From positions 3,566,908 through 3,630,907 of the forward strand of contig OZ038324.1 of assembly GCA_964035795.1 (NCBI GenBank): a stretch of 64,000 nucleotides of DNA, written 5' to 3'. The translations under genes and the position numbers were made by a program. The notes beneath the pieces were generated by a model. The model did not search any database, was not told the DNA's origin, and saw only the letters and a list, made by a program, of their open reading frames with translations. Of the stretch, positions 11,516 through 24,200 are shown piece by piece. How positions within the stretch are numbered: the stretch's first letter is position 1; each line of letters begins with the position of its first letter. The DNA is from Pterobdella sp. o SKG-2022 (taxonomy: Eukaryota > Annelida > Clitellata > Hirudinida > Piscicolidae).

Positions 11516-14500
11516 ATGTCAGAGTATGTAGAGTTAAATTGTTTTTCTCAATCTAGACACGAAAAAAGTTTAGGGTTGTTGACTAAAAAATTCGTAAATC
11601 TTTTAGAATGTGCTGATGGCGGGGTACTTGACCTTAAAATTGTGAGTATTCATTTAATTAAAAAGAATAAATTTTATTAAAATTCTATGGGTCATAGTTG
11701 TGTCGGACGTTATGTCTCTTTAATAGGCAGCTGACCAGCTAGCGGTAAAACAGAAGAGACGAATATACGACATAACCAATGTGCTTGAAGGAATAGGTCT
11801 TATAGAAAAACGTTCCAAAAACAGTATACAATGGAAGTGAGTGTCAAAACTTTCACTGGGTATTTAAAACGTTTACTACTCAATTTTTTGTTCATAAATA
11901 AATGAAAAAAATTTGATAGAGGAGCTCAAAAAATGAACTCAAGTCTGAATGGCTGTCAGGAAAAGTCTGCTCATTTGAGGAGGGAAATAGAGGCATTCAA
12001 GGATTCAGAAGCAGAGTTAGACAGGTTGACCAGCTATGTAGAAAAGAGCATTTCAAATATTATGGATGATGCACAGTTTAAAAAGTATGCTATTCTTTTT
12101 TTCATTTTATTATTTTTTTATTTATAAGTTTTATATTCAGTAACTGGGTGAGTTTTATAAGCTATTTTTCAAATATTGACACACATAGCATGATCTGAGC
12201 ATGCAAAATTATTTCATTATTCATTAATTATACACTCATTACACAAACTTACTTCGCTCTTACTTTATTTTGTTTCATTTATTTTTATATAATCCTTTCA
12301 TTTTCTATCATTATCATTTCCCTATTATCTCTTTAATACCTATCATTCCTATTCTTCTATTATCCAATTTTTTGAATTCCTATCACTTTTACTCCATCAC
12401 TCAACCCTTTTTTCAAACCATACAGATACAGTTATATCCGAGGTGAAGATTTACTACAGTGCTTTCCCCAACACACATTACTCATTGTTAAGGCTCCCAC
12501 AGGCACTGAGCTCTCTGCCTTTGTCCCTTCGAAGGTATCAATGTCTTTATCACTGACGTCTTATTTTTACTGTTATTTTATTGTTATTATTGTCAGTGTT
12601 ATCTTTTCATTTTAGTTTTTAGTAGTTTGAATGAACAAAATATTGTATATTATGATGCATATGTTTGAGTACCTAAATCCATCTATTATTTATTCATGAA
12701 ATAACACATTTTGATTCAGAAATTTATTTTTTTATAAAAAAAATAAAGATTCTTACATTCATTAAGTTTCAAACGATTATTTATCTATATGCAAACATTT
12801 AAAAGAATTGTTACTCTATATATTGATAAACATATTAAGAAAATCAACAAGGCTTGATACATATGAAAATTTGTGAGTATACATGAACAAACATTCACAC
12901 ATCAAACCATACATATATCAAGCAAGGCACCTCAAACTTTATTCATATTCACACTCACTCTACTTGTGTATACTAACATTCATGCACACATACATACACA
13001 AATACTCATCAAATTATCACATCACCCTGCACACAAACACACAGGACCAAGTGGGTAGCTCATACCAGATGAAGCTGAAAAGCTCCAATGGTGCCATAGA
13101 GTCATTTCTCATCAACACAGATGATAAAAAGCCTGTGCTTGTCTCTGTCCCTCCTGATAATAATAATAATAATAGCAGAAGTAATAGCAATAATGGTATC
13201 CATGATAAACATAATGGTGCAGCAATGCCAAATGATGTAAATAAGCAAGTATACACAAATAACATTGATAATAACAACAACAACATCAATTTGTATAATA
13301 CCTTCACCGAGAACAAAAAAGACCCAAAGGTTGGTGTGGTTGCATGTAGACTAGATGGATGATGCTGTGTTGTGTTATAAAGCTGGGCACCCTATTGAGG
13401 AATGAAAGGGATTTGAAAGCATGCCACCCATTAATTTTTATTTATAAAAAATCATTGATTGATGAACATAGTAGCATAATTTATGTTAACTTTTATTCAT
13501 TTACTTTACTCTTCTACATACCATGTTTTGTGTTCTATGTTCTTACATCAACATCCACTTTTCAATTTATGAAGCTGCATAACACACACACCAGCTCAAA
13601 ACTCCAGACAAAGTGGCGCGAAGCAAGACGCCAGGTACACCAGTGAACAAGGCATGCCCATTCAACATTCCCACCACGCCCACATCATCATTCAAAATCG
13701 CCACTCGATCTTCACCACGTAAGCATGATAATAATGGTGGTGTGGTAGGGGCAACTAAAAGTAGCAAGACAGAAAAAGTTATTGTGATTAAAACTCAAGC
13801 TACTGCAGGTTAGCTGTCTTTATTAATTTTGATGTGCTGTTCAAATTTCTTATATTATGCATTAGTTAGCATTTGAACCTATGACTGGAAAGGAAGTTGA
13901 ACAATAATGATGATTGACGTAAAATAGCCGGAAGTCAATATAATAGAAACAAACACTAAGGCTTATTGAGAAACTTAATACACGAAGCTTTTCGTAAGAG
14001 TATCTTACATTATCTAGTGTGACCTGTTTTCACACACTAGATAATGTAAGATACTCTTACGTGTATTAAGTTTCTCAATAAACCTTAGTGTTTGTTTCTA
14101 TTATAATGGTGATTGATTGAGATAGTTTATTTGGGTATATATGGATGCCTGTAATACTTGTTGTATGTTGGTGTTGCATGAGATTTCACAAACAATTGTA
14201 AGCATTATGTACTCCATGAACAACAACAGAACAAAAAACACAAGAAGTCAAACCACCCACCTTCATGCCTGACAACTTTTATCAAGACTGCCAATTTAAT
14301 GGTTACTACTCGGCCATTTTCAATCTCAATAAAGCGCTATAATAAGAATAATTATTTTTTTCATAAACCCTAGATGCAGTGGCTATTAGTATTACTAAGT
14401 GTTTTTTGTGTGTCACTATTAATTTGTATTATTACTCCTGCCAGATCGAGACATTCTTTTAGATGAAGTCATCAACTCTGAAAGTAATGAAGATTATTAT

Positions 14501-14809
14501 TGTATTGTTTTTATTTTTAATATTGCTTGTATTTTTTATGTTTTTTTTTTATTATCTTTTTTTTCTTTCACATGTTTCTTAATCTGTTTGATTTTTCTTA
14601 CAAGTATTCATCTCGAAATATTTTTTCTCGTATTGTTTTTTTTATCTTGCTACAATCTCAGTTATTAAAAAATATTTTTAAAATAACATCGCATATCCCT
14701 AGTTTTTTCTCCTCTGCGTCTCAGCCCACCACCAAGCCACGACGACTATTACTTCAACCTTGGTGACACCGAAGGAGTTTACGATTTATTTGATATTAAT
14801 ATGAATTGA
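11516..14809 (+). CDS. E2F4/5-like: E2F4/5-like transcription factor, complete, eight exons
   Basis: This is a cell-cycle transcription factor that binds DNA with a DP partner and is controlled by pocket proteins. Exons are 11516-11641, 11727-11836, 11920-12084, 12426-12534, 13045-13329, 13595-13808, 14445-14483 and 14703-14809. All splice sites are GT-AG and the total is 384 residues (E2F4 is about 413, E2F5 about 346). The winged-helix DNA-binding domain spans exons 1-2: [14 protein letters not shown], then [20 protein letters not shown] with the RRIYD recognition motif. Exon 3 is the leucine-zipper dimerisation region. Exons 4-5 are the marked box ([31 protein letters not shown]). Exon 5 then carries two Asn runs. 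The C-terminus, [10 protein letters not shown] followed by [15 protein letters not shown], is the pocket-protein-binding transactivation motif of E2F4/5. The last acceptor (14701-14702) was chosen because it alone keeps frame and restores that motif. Confidence 0.95.
13939..14106. mobile_element. Hairpin MITE in E2F intron 6
   Basis: This is a near-perfect inverted repeat with arms of about 70-80 bp. The left arm starts TATAATAGAAACAAACACTA and the right arm ends TAGTGTTTGTTTCTATTATA; the centre is GTGTGACCTGTTTTCACAC. The arms are identical apart from a 10-nt insertion (AAGCTTTTCG) in the left arm and a few substitutions. TA dinucleotides flank the repeat, as for Tc1/mariner-type MITEs. It codes for nothing. 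Confidence 0.8.
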
Positions 14810-15012
14810 TCATTATTTTTATTGTTTTTTTTATTACTAGTTTTTATTTAATATTTGTTTTAGGCGTTATTTTTTTAAAAATATTCTAAAAAAATTTTTG
14901 TTTCGATTTTCACATTCTGCCTGTGTATGGTGTGTCTTACAATTAATTAAGATTACTCACTGTGTTGTTACATCCTTTGTAGTTTTTCTGCATTACCACT
15001 CTGTCATCCTTC

Positions 15013-15018
15013 AATAAA
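15013..15018 (+). terminator. Poly(A) signal AATAAA of the E2F gene
   Basis: A canonical AATAAA lies 204 nt after the E2F stop codon and is the first strong signal downstream. It sits in a T-rich context (CTTCAATAAACCTTTC). Confidence 0.6.
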
Positions 15019-16424
15019 CCTTTCAATCACATTCAGCTCATTTTTGATCAAATTTAAAAAACCATATTAGATTTTACTGCTGTACATATATAAACAAATT
15101 AATAAACCTAAGCGGTTTGCGTTGGAGTTTTTAAATTACAATGCACTTCTTGTCTTCAAGCTCACTTGGTATAAAATTAACTTAAAGTTACATTGGTCCG
15201 ATCCCGGCTTGGGCTAACAGTTCGCACCTGCTCCACAGTGATGTAGCTACTTTTGGACTATATAGATAAGTGGTATATAAATTAAAAAGAACCTAGCAAG
15301 AATATTAAATCTTTAAGAACAAAAAGCTAAGTCACGTCCCTTATAATTGAGAATTTTAAAAGTAGCATACATCATAGGTTAGTTTAATGAAAAATGTATA
15401 AGCACCCAATAAAAAAAGTTGTAAAAGCGTTTGAAACTTTTGAAGAGTTTTTTGCAATATAGGGTCAAAAAATATCAAAGTTATTTAGTTCACGCATAAA
15501 AATCGACTGTTTCAAATTTTAAACTTACAAGAAAACTTCGATATCTTTTATTCACGAAAATTCAAAAAAATGCTTTTACTAATTTTGAGCTTTGAAACAA
15601 CAAAAAATGATACACGATGTCTGCAAATTTTTTCTATCTCATTTTAATTTAATTTTTCAAAAATCAAAATCACTTCAATTTTAAAAAATTTTTATGGGTA
15701 TAGAATAGTAAAAAAATGACTTGATTGCAAGGATGGAAGCATGGTGGATGTGTGAGTGAGATTAAAGTTTTTAGGAAAATTCAGAGTGTAAATACATTCG
15801 TTATATAACCCATAACGCACTACGTGTCAGTTTTAATTAATGCCAAAAAGTTGAAACTCAATGACCACACTAAATTTGAACCAAAAAACAAAACAAAATG
15901 TTTTTTCTTATTTTGTTTAAATCAACATGCACGTTTTAATGTAAGCTGCGTGGACGAAACAATGGCTTTACCATAAGATCAATCTCATAAAAATACTAAG
16001 TCTATTATGCAAAATTTATTTTGGAAAAATGCTTTTTAAAACTGTCAGTTCATTTCCAGACTACATTAAAAACTTTAAAATGTTTTTGAAAGCGTTGGTA
16101 TTTTATTCTCGCATTAAAAATGCTATAAAGAAAAGATTTTTAAATTGCATAGATCATGTAATGATGGAAATACAAAAGAAAACTCTGATTCCCTCTGGAT
16201 TCATATGAGAATGTTCTCCCCGTCTTTAGGTTTCGATGTAAACTGGATGCGGTATAGCTGGCAAGTTGGATGGATCTTGAAGAGATTATTTAATAATTAT
16301 TTAATAAAAATAATGTTACAAAAACACCCTTAAAAGACGTAAAAGCACATCAAAACAAACTCTTAACAACTCATAAACACAGGATTCCAACCCAATACTG
16401 AACCTCACAAAAGCCCCATAACCA
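15019..16424. other. Intergenic region between convergent E2F and CFAP20-like genes
   Basis: AT-rich sequence with no supported exon on either strand. It should hold the 3' UTR of the minus-strand gene; minus-strand AATAAA copies fall at 16102-16107 and 16015-16020. A tRNA-like B-box sequence near 15194 is noted under rejected items. Confidence 0.5.
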
Positions 16425-18683
16425 TTAACAAACCCTGATCTTGAGTGTCCTGACGTAGGTGGTTTCAAAAGCCATCTTTGTGAGCTTGTCCAAGTTAACG
16501 TACAAGTAGTGCCACTCCTTGTTGTTCTCGAACTTGAGGGGAAACATGGAGTTGAAGTTTTTCGCTATTGCTGTATCAACTTCTGTGCTTAGTCTTATTC
16601 TCTTGCGCATCTGACTACTGTCCATGATCTTTGGGGGATGGAGGTTTGGATGGAATCAATGTAGGATAAAGTTTTTTAGGAATTAAAAAAATATTGCATT
16701 TAAAATGAAAACTAAAATAAAAATAATTTTAATAATAAAAAAGAATAATACCTCGAATTTAACCTAAAATTAGTATATAATCACGGCATAAAGTCCAATT
16801 GCTTACACCATTAATTTTTATAAGAATGTTCAAGACTATTCATACTATAATTTTAAAAAACCATTAGTATTTTTTTGAATAATTTAAATAAAAAAGCTTA
16901 TAACTGATAAATCGATTCCAAAAGGCTTCTGCAGCATTTTAACAATGCAGACGAAACCAGATTTGGCGGTTTTTTTACTTTCTTCGGGAGGAACAGCATA
17001 ATCTATGTAGCATCTGTTTGCAATGGTGTTTTTATGTTAGAAAAAAATGTAAACCATTGTAAAATTTACAAAAGCTGCAGTGAATAAACTCCAAGAAAAG
17101 TTGTATAAACGGTTATAAAAAGCATTTGCTTTATATCATTAAAGTGTTAATCATTAATGAAAATATAAATAACATGTGTAAAATGAAACTTTATTCAATT
17201 AACTTAGAATTAACTTTTTAAATATATATGATTATAAAATCTTTTTTAGATTAGCATTGAAAACATAATATTAAGTAATAAGATATGTGTATACACTTAT
17301 ACAAAAACTAGTATATATTGAAACAAGCTATGTGCGTATTATACAAAAACTAATAAATAAAGATGAAAATTGAATTTATTCATTTAAAAACTAATAAATA
17401 ATCTTTAAAAAACTGGAAAATAACAATAAAAATTAATATACAAATAAATACAAAACATGGCATTGGTTAATACAAAACTTACTGCTGGTTATAGTCAAGA
17501 AGCTGGACCACTTTACAATCTAACTGGCTGTCCTCCACCATGCTAATATGATTTTGATTCCCCACCTTTCGTCGTTAGTGCATCATTATCAAAGGTTTTT
17601 TGACAGTTTTAAAGTAATGAATGTTAGAATGATTGATTAAAAAGTATGAGGTCTTAAGTTTTTGTGGATGGTGGGTTACAGGTTAGCTTCAGCGAATGCT
17701 TTAAATTCACGTGTATGTTCATTAAGGTTTTCAACATGCTTGCACCGAGTACAAGATCTATCTATTTATAAATGCAATCAAACGAGCTTCATGGGAATCC
17801 AGTCAGATTACGGGTAGAAAGATAGCTGGAAGATAGTACATGGTATGAAAATAATTGACAGAAGAATTGTGCGTGAGGAGTTTAGTCTGTAGTGTTCAGA
17901 GATGCTTGATGGCTTGAAAAGCTCTTTTCTTTCCACACAAACAAGCATTGTTGACGTCAATGTGGCATCAGTTAGTGTGACAAACAATAGCAAAAAATGC
18001 GGATGGTTTTAACGATTTTTGAGTTTAAACCATAGGAATTGGGAGAAAGTCGTTGAATATGACTCCAATTGCTTGGTGTATCATGGAAATTTGACGATAA
18101 TACCAAAAGCACTGAAAATAAAATGAATGCATCATAAAAGCAAGCCAATGAAATTTATACCCAAACCAATCAACATACAACATAAAAAAACACATACTGG
18201 AAAATATTTGCAAGAATTTTCATGCCAAACCATTAGCTAGAAATATATGGAAGATGTATTAAGATTTGTAAAGAATAAGTGCAAGGACATGTAACTGAAT
18301 AAAGATATAAACACAACTAATAGATATGAAAATTGCATAAGCATACAATAAACACAAAAATTTAACCACGCCCATGAAGAAATAAGGCGAAAAAAAATAA
18401 CTTAAACATGTAACACACTTCTCTGATATAGAAAAAGGAAAATATGCTATTGAGCACATATGAACAAATACAAAGAAAAACCAAAAAAAAAAGCTAAAAA
18501 GCATTCACGCACAGAACAAACAAACAAAAACAAAAAAAAAACTGAGACACACAGACTCACGAAGGGGAGCTTTTTGTCCCATTTTTTGAGGGGGTCTGTG
18601 GTGTCAGAGGGCAGGATATCCTGTTCACCCAGCTTGTGACCTCGTTTGACGATCAAGTTTTTGCCTACCACCTGGCTTTCCAT
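16425..18683 (-). CDS. CFAP20-domain (DUF667) protein, 4-5 exons
   Basis: This is a divergent relative of CFAP20, the small axonemal and centriolar protein found in inner junctions of ciliary doublets. Exons are 18683-18561, possibly 18111-18031, then 17565-17483, 17013-16905 and 16628-16425; all junctions are GT-AG. The order of matches to CFAP20 is LKKWDKK, then GNQNHISMVEDSQLDCKVV (family NGHIKRITDNDIQSLVLEI), QCYIDYAVPPEES, GFVCIVKMLQKPF, SSQMRKRIRLST and WHYLYVNLDKLTKMAFETTY followed by VRTLKIRV. The protein is about 172 residues without the optional exon, 199 with it; CFAP20 has 193. The reading frame stops two codons after the last conserved strand, so the usual C-terminal tail (IRRVYFSD and beyond) is missing. 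Alternatively the exon ends at 16434 and a further exon was not found. It could equally be a CFAP20DC- or WDR90-type paralogue fragment. Confidence 0.72.
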
Positions 18684-20490
18684 TCTTTAACAATGGCGTC
18701 TTGTATATTTTTAATATTATTATTGTTTTTATTGTTTTTAATGGTTTCATTGTAGTTTTTTTTGTTTAAAATAGTTACGCTCTTTTTCAAATTTTTATTT
18801 TTTTATAAATTTTTATTATGACTTTGTTCTTTTATTTTGATTTTATGCACGATGGTATAAGATTTTTATACACACTACGATGTCAGCATAATAAATATTT
18901 TTATTACACGTCTTATTGATTTTTATTCATATTTCATTCTTTCCATTATAACTTAAATTTATTATTTTTAAAAATTTATTGATATTTTTTTCTTAAAGTT
19001 GTTCCCATTTTTATTTATTCTTATTTGATGGTTTCAGTTGTGATTAATTTTTGACTTCATTATTTCTTTTTATTAGTTTTTTTATTGTTGTTGTTTTTAT
19101 TTGTTTTATTAAGAGTTTATTGTGCTTTATGATTTCTTTCATTTGTATTTTTATAGTATTTTTGGATTTAATTCTATTTATGCCCCACTTCTATTTCACT
19201 TATTCAGGCTCCATCTTTTGTTGTTTTTTTTTTCATTTTCATTCCTATTTTTTAATTTAATCTTCCAACCTTAACTCATTTAATGTTAACTTATAATTCA
19301 AAAAACGCATAAATCTTTTAAAAATAATAATGCTTATTAAAAAGATTTTTGAATAAATTCATGAAAATTTTATACTTAATTTAATTTCAAAGATACTTTG
19401 TTATCGATACTAATGAGTTTTTTTGGAAGCTTGTACAAAAGTGCAAAAGTAAACTTGATAGGAAAATAATGTTTACGTTGGTAAGACTTTGTACGTCACT
19501 GTTCAAAATACTCAAATTTTTTGGAACAATTTATTTCTTTATTTCACATCACTGCCAATAAAAATCCACGAGACTTTATTTAAGTTTATTGAAGTAATTT
19601 CAGATTTATATAGTCACCGCGCCTAAACTCTTTTGTAATTTTTTATTGTCAAAATTTCAAGATCGGCATACTTGTATTGAAACTGACCAAATGCATTTAC
19701 ATCAACAGGAGTTTATCAAATGATACATAGTTACAAATTAAATTTACATTATGCAACAGTGGACAGTACAGTCTAAATGTTGATAGAACTCTAAGGTTAA
19801 AACATGCAAACAGCATGGAAGTTATGCCAATACAAAAATAAACACTTCAAAACAATATAAATAAAGCTTCTCAGAGTGGAAACAGACAGTAAATAGTTTT
19901 GGTGACGTCAAAATTGAAATGATGACGTAGACTGCAGAAATTTGCGGAAGAGGGGTTTTATGGAAGCTTTGATTTGATGAAACATGAAAATGTGGTGTGT
20001 AGCTGAGTATTAGAAGGTTGCAGTTGAGGAATAATCCTGTTTTTATCCGGATTTGTCGTTGCTTTACTGCGCAGTTTGTATCAGAAAATAAATTCATTAA
20101 TTTTTTCCATTGTGATTGTCGTATTTTTTTTATGCATTTATTTGTTTTGATAAAACGACGCGCCCACAAATCACACGTTTAAGGAGATTATTTCCATTAT
20201 GCTGTGTTACATTTATCAATGGAATTATTTTGAAGTGCACAATATGAAGATTATATTATTTTCACTAGAGAGTGTGATTTGCAAAGATTGTGACACGCTA
20301 TTACAAAAGGGATTCTTTGAATATTACAAAACCTCACAAAATAAAGTAAATTGAACTGTATTCAATTTCAAAAAGTACCGAAATCTTAAGGAAATCCCAT
20401 TAAACATTATTCACTTTGCATGTTAGTTATTTAACTGACGAAAGAAGTTATTTAAATTTCATAAAACTGAATGGATTCTTTTAATGTGGA
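18684..20490. other. Intergenic region, no gene seen
   Basis: This is about 1.8 kb of very T-rich sequence between two minus-strand genes. The left side should contain the promoter of the CFAP20-like gene. The right side should contain the 3' UTR of the receptor gene, with a minus-strand AATAAA at 20137-20142. Open frames here are low-complexity and unsupported. Confidence 0.5.
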
Positions 20491-21271
20491 TTAGAATTGA
20501 AAAGGAGGGGTTATTGTGGGTTTTGATAGTGGTTTAAACGTACATAAGTTTGTTGAGAAATCATTGCTTGGCTTGGCAGCGCTTTTGATGGTAATATTGT
20601 TGTGTTTGTTGCTTTGTGATTTTTGTGGTAGAGAGTTGTAGCTGTTTTCTTGTCTGGTAGAATTGTTGAGAAATCTCTCGTTAAAAATAGGACATTCTTC
20701 GTTTAGGTCAAGCCCCTTTGGATAACTTGCGGTGCCTCCATCGTTCTTAACGCAACAAGCTCCATTTAAACTATTGTTTTCATCACAGTCGCCATCAAAA
20801 CAAGATTCAGGCAATGTGGAAAACTGGGAAGAATTATTAAGCTGCTGTTGGCTTCTGAAGATATTTTTCTGTTGTTCATCGTAGTTGGGTGTGTTGCGAT
20901 CATCATGAAGTTGAAGCGGTTGCTGTAGGGTTCTAAGCGAGGAAGACAATACTTTATGGTGTTGTTGCAAGGAGCAGTGCTGGTACCGCTCATAACTCTG
21001 TAATGGTATTTGAGTGTTTCTCACTTCCCACACGTGCGTGTAAGCGTATTCCCCAGTCGGGAGCTTATGTACTTTACATATATTAACATTATTACTATTA
21101 TTATCCAATCGAAAGTTATTATTATTATTATGATTCTTGAGGTTATTATTATTGTTATTATTATAGGTGTAAGTGACGTTGTTATCGTTATGCTGGGCGT
21201 TGAGTGATGCCATTAGTTCAACCTCTCTCTCATAAGAGCAAGCTTGGGGGTAGTTCTGCGACGCAGGTTGT
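20491..21271 (-). CDS. Receptor exon 8: cytoplasmic tail, Asn-rich
   Basis: The exon opens after a CTCCCGCAG acceptor and runs to the stop at 20491, encoding 260 residues. It contains several Asn runs (NNNNNNLKNHNNNNN), Gln-rich stretches and a short ordered-looking core, PTGEYAYTHVWEVRNTQIPL. The tyrosines in that core (EYAYTHV) could be phosphorylation sites; no ITAM or SH3 motif is certain. No enzymatic domain is present. Confidence 0.85.
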
Positions 21272-24200
21272 CTGCGGGAGGAAAAGGATTGTGTAAGAAT
21301 AGCACTATGTGAGTTTTTTGATTTATAATAGTTGTTCTCTTATTAATATGATAATGATCCTATTATTGTTAATTTGGTCTCATTTTTTTGATATTTCATT
21401 ATTGTTATTATTATCAGTATCATTATTGATTTTTACTAGATTTTTTAGAATTATTTTCATTTTATAATCTTTTATTTTCACTATTATATTTTTTATATTT
21501 TTTAATCATTTAATTTTTCTCTTTCTTTTATTTTTAGTATTTTCCAATTTTTCCATCGTTCTTAATTTTTCTAAAATAAATATTGATACATTAAAAGTAT
21601 TTTGTTTCACTCATAATTTTCGATTTTCAATACAAAAACTCGGTTTTTTATAATTTACTATTCCTCCGAAATCTAATTCACATTCGGAATTACTTTTAAG
21701 CTTTTTTATTATAATTTGAAACGCTTTGGCTTGCAGCTTCCACTGATTGTGTGACAGAAAAAAGCTAAAAGAAAAGATTGAATAAATGAATACTTTAATT
21801 TGAATGAGAAAAAAACTTTGAAAAATATTCAATAATATAGCTCCCAAAATTATTATTTCTATGATAATTACTTTTATTATTATTGTTATTATTATTACTA
21901 CTCTCTGCTTATTTTTAAACAACATTTGAATATTATTAACAATTTTATGAATTATAAAGCCTAAAAATAAAAAAATAGAAAAGATGAAAAAGTAAAAAAG
22001 AAAAATTATAAAATATATAAATAATATAATAGATTAAATATGAAATTAATAAATAATTGAATATATATATTATAATTTAATAAAGAAAAAAATTTATAAT
22101 TTAAATTACCTCTTACACCACAGCACCACCGCCAGCAGCACAAACCCACACAAGGAGCCCACAAAAATACCAACCACAACTGCTATAACCAAACCTGAAA
22201 AAAATCATTTTTGTTGAAATATTTGAGATTATTGAAAATAAAAAAGGGTTTTGAAATGTATCAGACGGTGGATCAAATCAGAATTCATATTCAAATTTGA
22301 GTACTTTTCAAAAGACTGTGGTTAAACTCAATTATTCCTCACCATAAGTCGGAAACGAAGCATCATCGACAACTTTCTCACCGACCGGGGAGTCTTTGAA
22401 ATATTGAAGAAACCAGTGGTGGTAATTTTATGTAAATAGTTTAAATGAAATATTAATTATTTAGTGTGGAATTGTGCTGTAAGTAGATTCTTTTGTCTGT
22501 GGCAGTTTTACATGGGTTATCTTTCAAGACAATGAAGAAAAAAAGTTATAGAAATATTAATAAAGCTTTTTAAGTTTTATTTTTGTGCAATGGATACCTA
22601 ATAGTGCCTAAACTTCTATTGTTCGCTCATTATTAACGCTTTCTTTAAAATTTTAATATCCAAAAATTGGAAATCATTATTTTTGAAATGTGTTGATAAT
22701 TTATAGCAAATGTAATATCCCGAACTTAAATCCGCAACTTTTTACTGTTTCAACAAATGTTGCTTGAATTATGGGAGTTTTTGGATTCATTTCAAACTCT
22801 CTTTCTAATTTACACCTCTCTACATAGATACATTACAAAGAAATAGTCAAAACGAAATTGAACATAAAAAACATTTAAATTTAAATCTCAATAATTTCTG
22901 AAAACAAGCAACAACCCAACACTCAGGTTCAAAGATATATTTTACCGAAAACTTTTCCCTCTTCTCGAATTTACATAATTGAGTTTCGCGCCAAAAGGTA
23001 GCGCCATTTTGTGATTTTTTGAGCTTGACTTTTTGATTTGTATGTTCGTTACAAATGAGAAGATTAGAATGATATTTTTCATGCTGTCTAGTGTCTTTTC
23101 GAAGTATTGATGTTGCGTTAGGATGGACTTGAAGGCACCATATTATATCATTCTTACAACAGAATTTCAGAGCGAATTTAAAAAATTTAATCAAAAATTT
23201 TGTAAAATGTGAAACAAAATTAAAATTCATGAAATATTCACAAAGGAGAGATGAAATTCAAAACATTTGCTGTAAGCTTTTAAAAATGCGATTAAAACGC
23301 CGAATACCTAAATAATGATCACACTTTAAAAGTAAATAAAAGGGCCTTTAATAATATAATCTTTATAATTGCCCTATCTTTCATTAGGAAATAAAGGATC
23401 ACAAAAGGAAATTTCCCAAACTCGAAACATTATTCAGCAATCTTTTCATTTTTAAATTTATACAAATTACTGGCTTCTATTCAAAAGAATTGTTTCCTTT
23501 TAATGTTAATTAACTTTCTCAATTTAATTTTGTTCCTGTTTCTTTTTAGTTTTTCCTGTTTAACAAATTAAGTTAATAACAAAAAGGGTTATATGAATTC
23601 TTATAAATATTTAAAATATATGTCAAACACATAAGAAAAAAAAAGTGGAGTTGATGTTGAAAAATTAATCCGTAAATAAATTGCGAAAACTTTGAAAGAG
23701 CTTGAATGAAGAACAAAAAATTAGAAACATAGCAACAAATGAACTAAAATAAATGGAAAAAGCACAAGGGTACTAAGAGGCATAAGGAAACTGCCACCAA
23801 GGAGGATATGCACACATATATTATCAATCAAGAAATGTGTCATATTAAATCTATTCCTGTCATATTTCCAGAATCTTGTGGAAAATATTGATGCAGTTAT
23901 AGGAACATAGGCAATATGGATATAGTACTTCTAACTTTAACAAAAAACTCTGCATTTTGTATTTATATCAAAAACACTCAAAGTTTCGTATGATTGGCTA
24001 CAAAATCGAATTAATAGTATGAATTGCTGAATAACTGAAATATTTTTAGAATACTTGAAAGCAATACGAGAAGTTTATATATTCAAAATAGCTTTTATAT
24101 CATTACTTTTGATAAATGCCGCGTTTAATCCATGCGAAGGACCCAACGCATGCGCAACTGATATTTCACGTCTCATTAATATGCATGAGGCACTAATAAC

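Noticed and set aside
15150..15215. tRNA-like boxes (AGCTCACTTGG and GGTCCGATCCC)
   Set aside because: Box B is close to consensus, but D-arm, anticodon and acceptor stems do not form, so neither a tRNA nor a SINE can be claimed.
19822..20169. 115-residue minus-strand frame
   Set aside because: Located in the receptor 3' flank, no recognisable motif; composition is ordinary for AT-rich non-coding sequence.
22847..23230. 127-residue Phe/Lys/Cys-rich minus-strand frame
   Set aside because: Lies in the receptor intron, has no domain and no splice phase relation to neighbouring exons.
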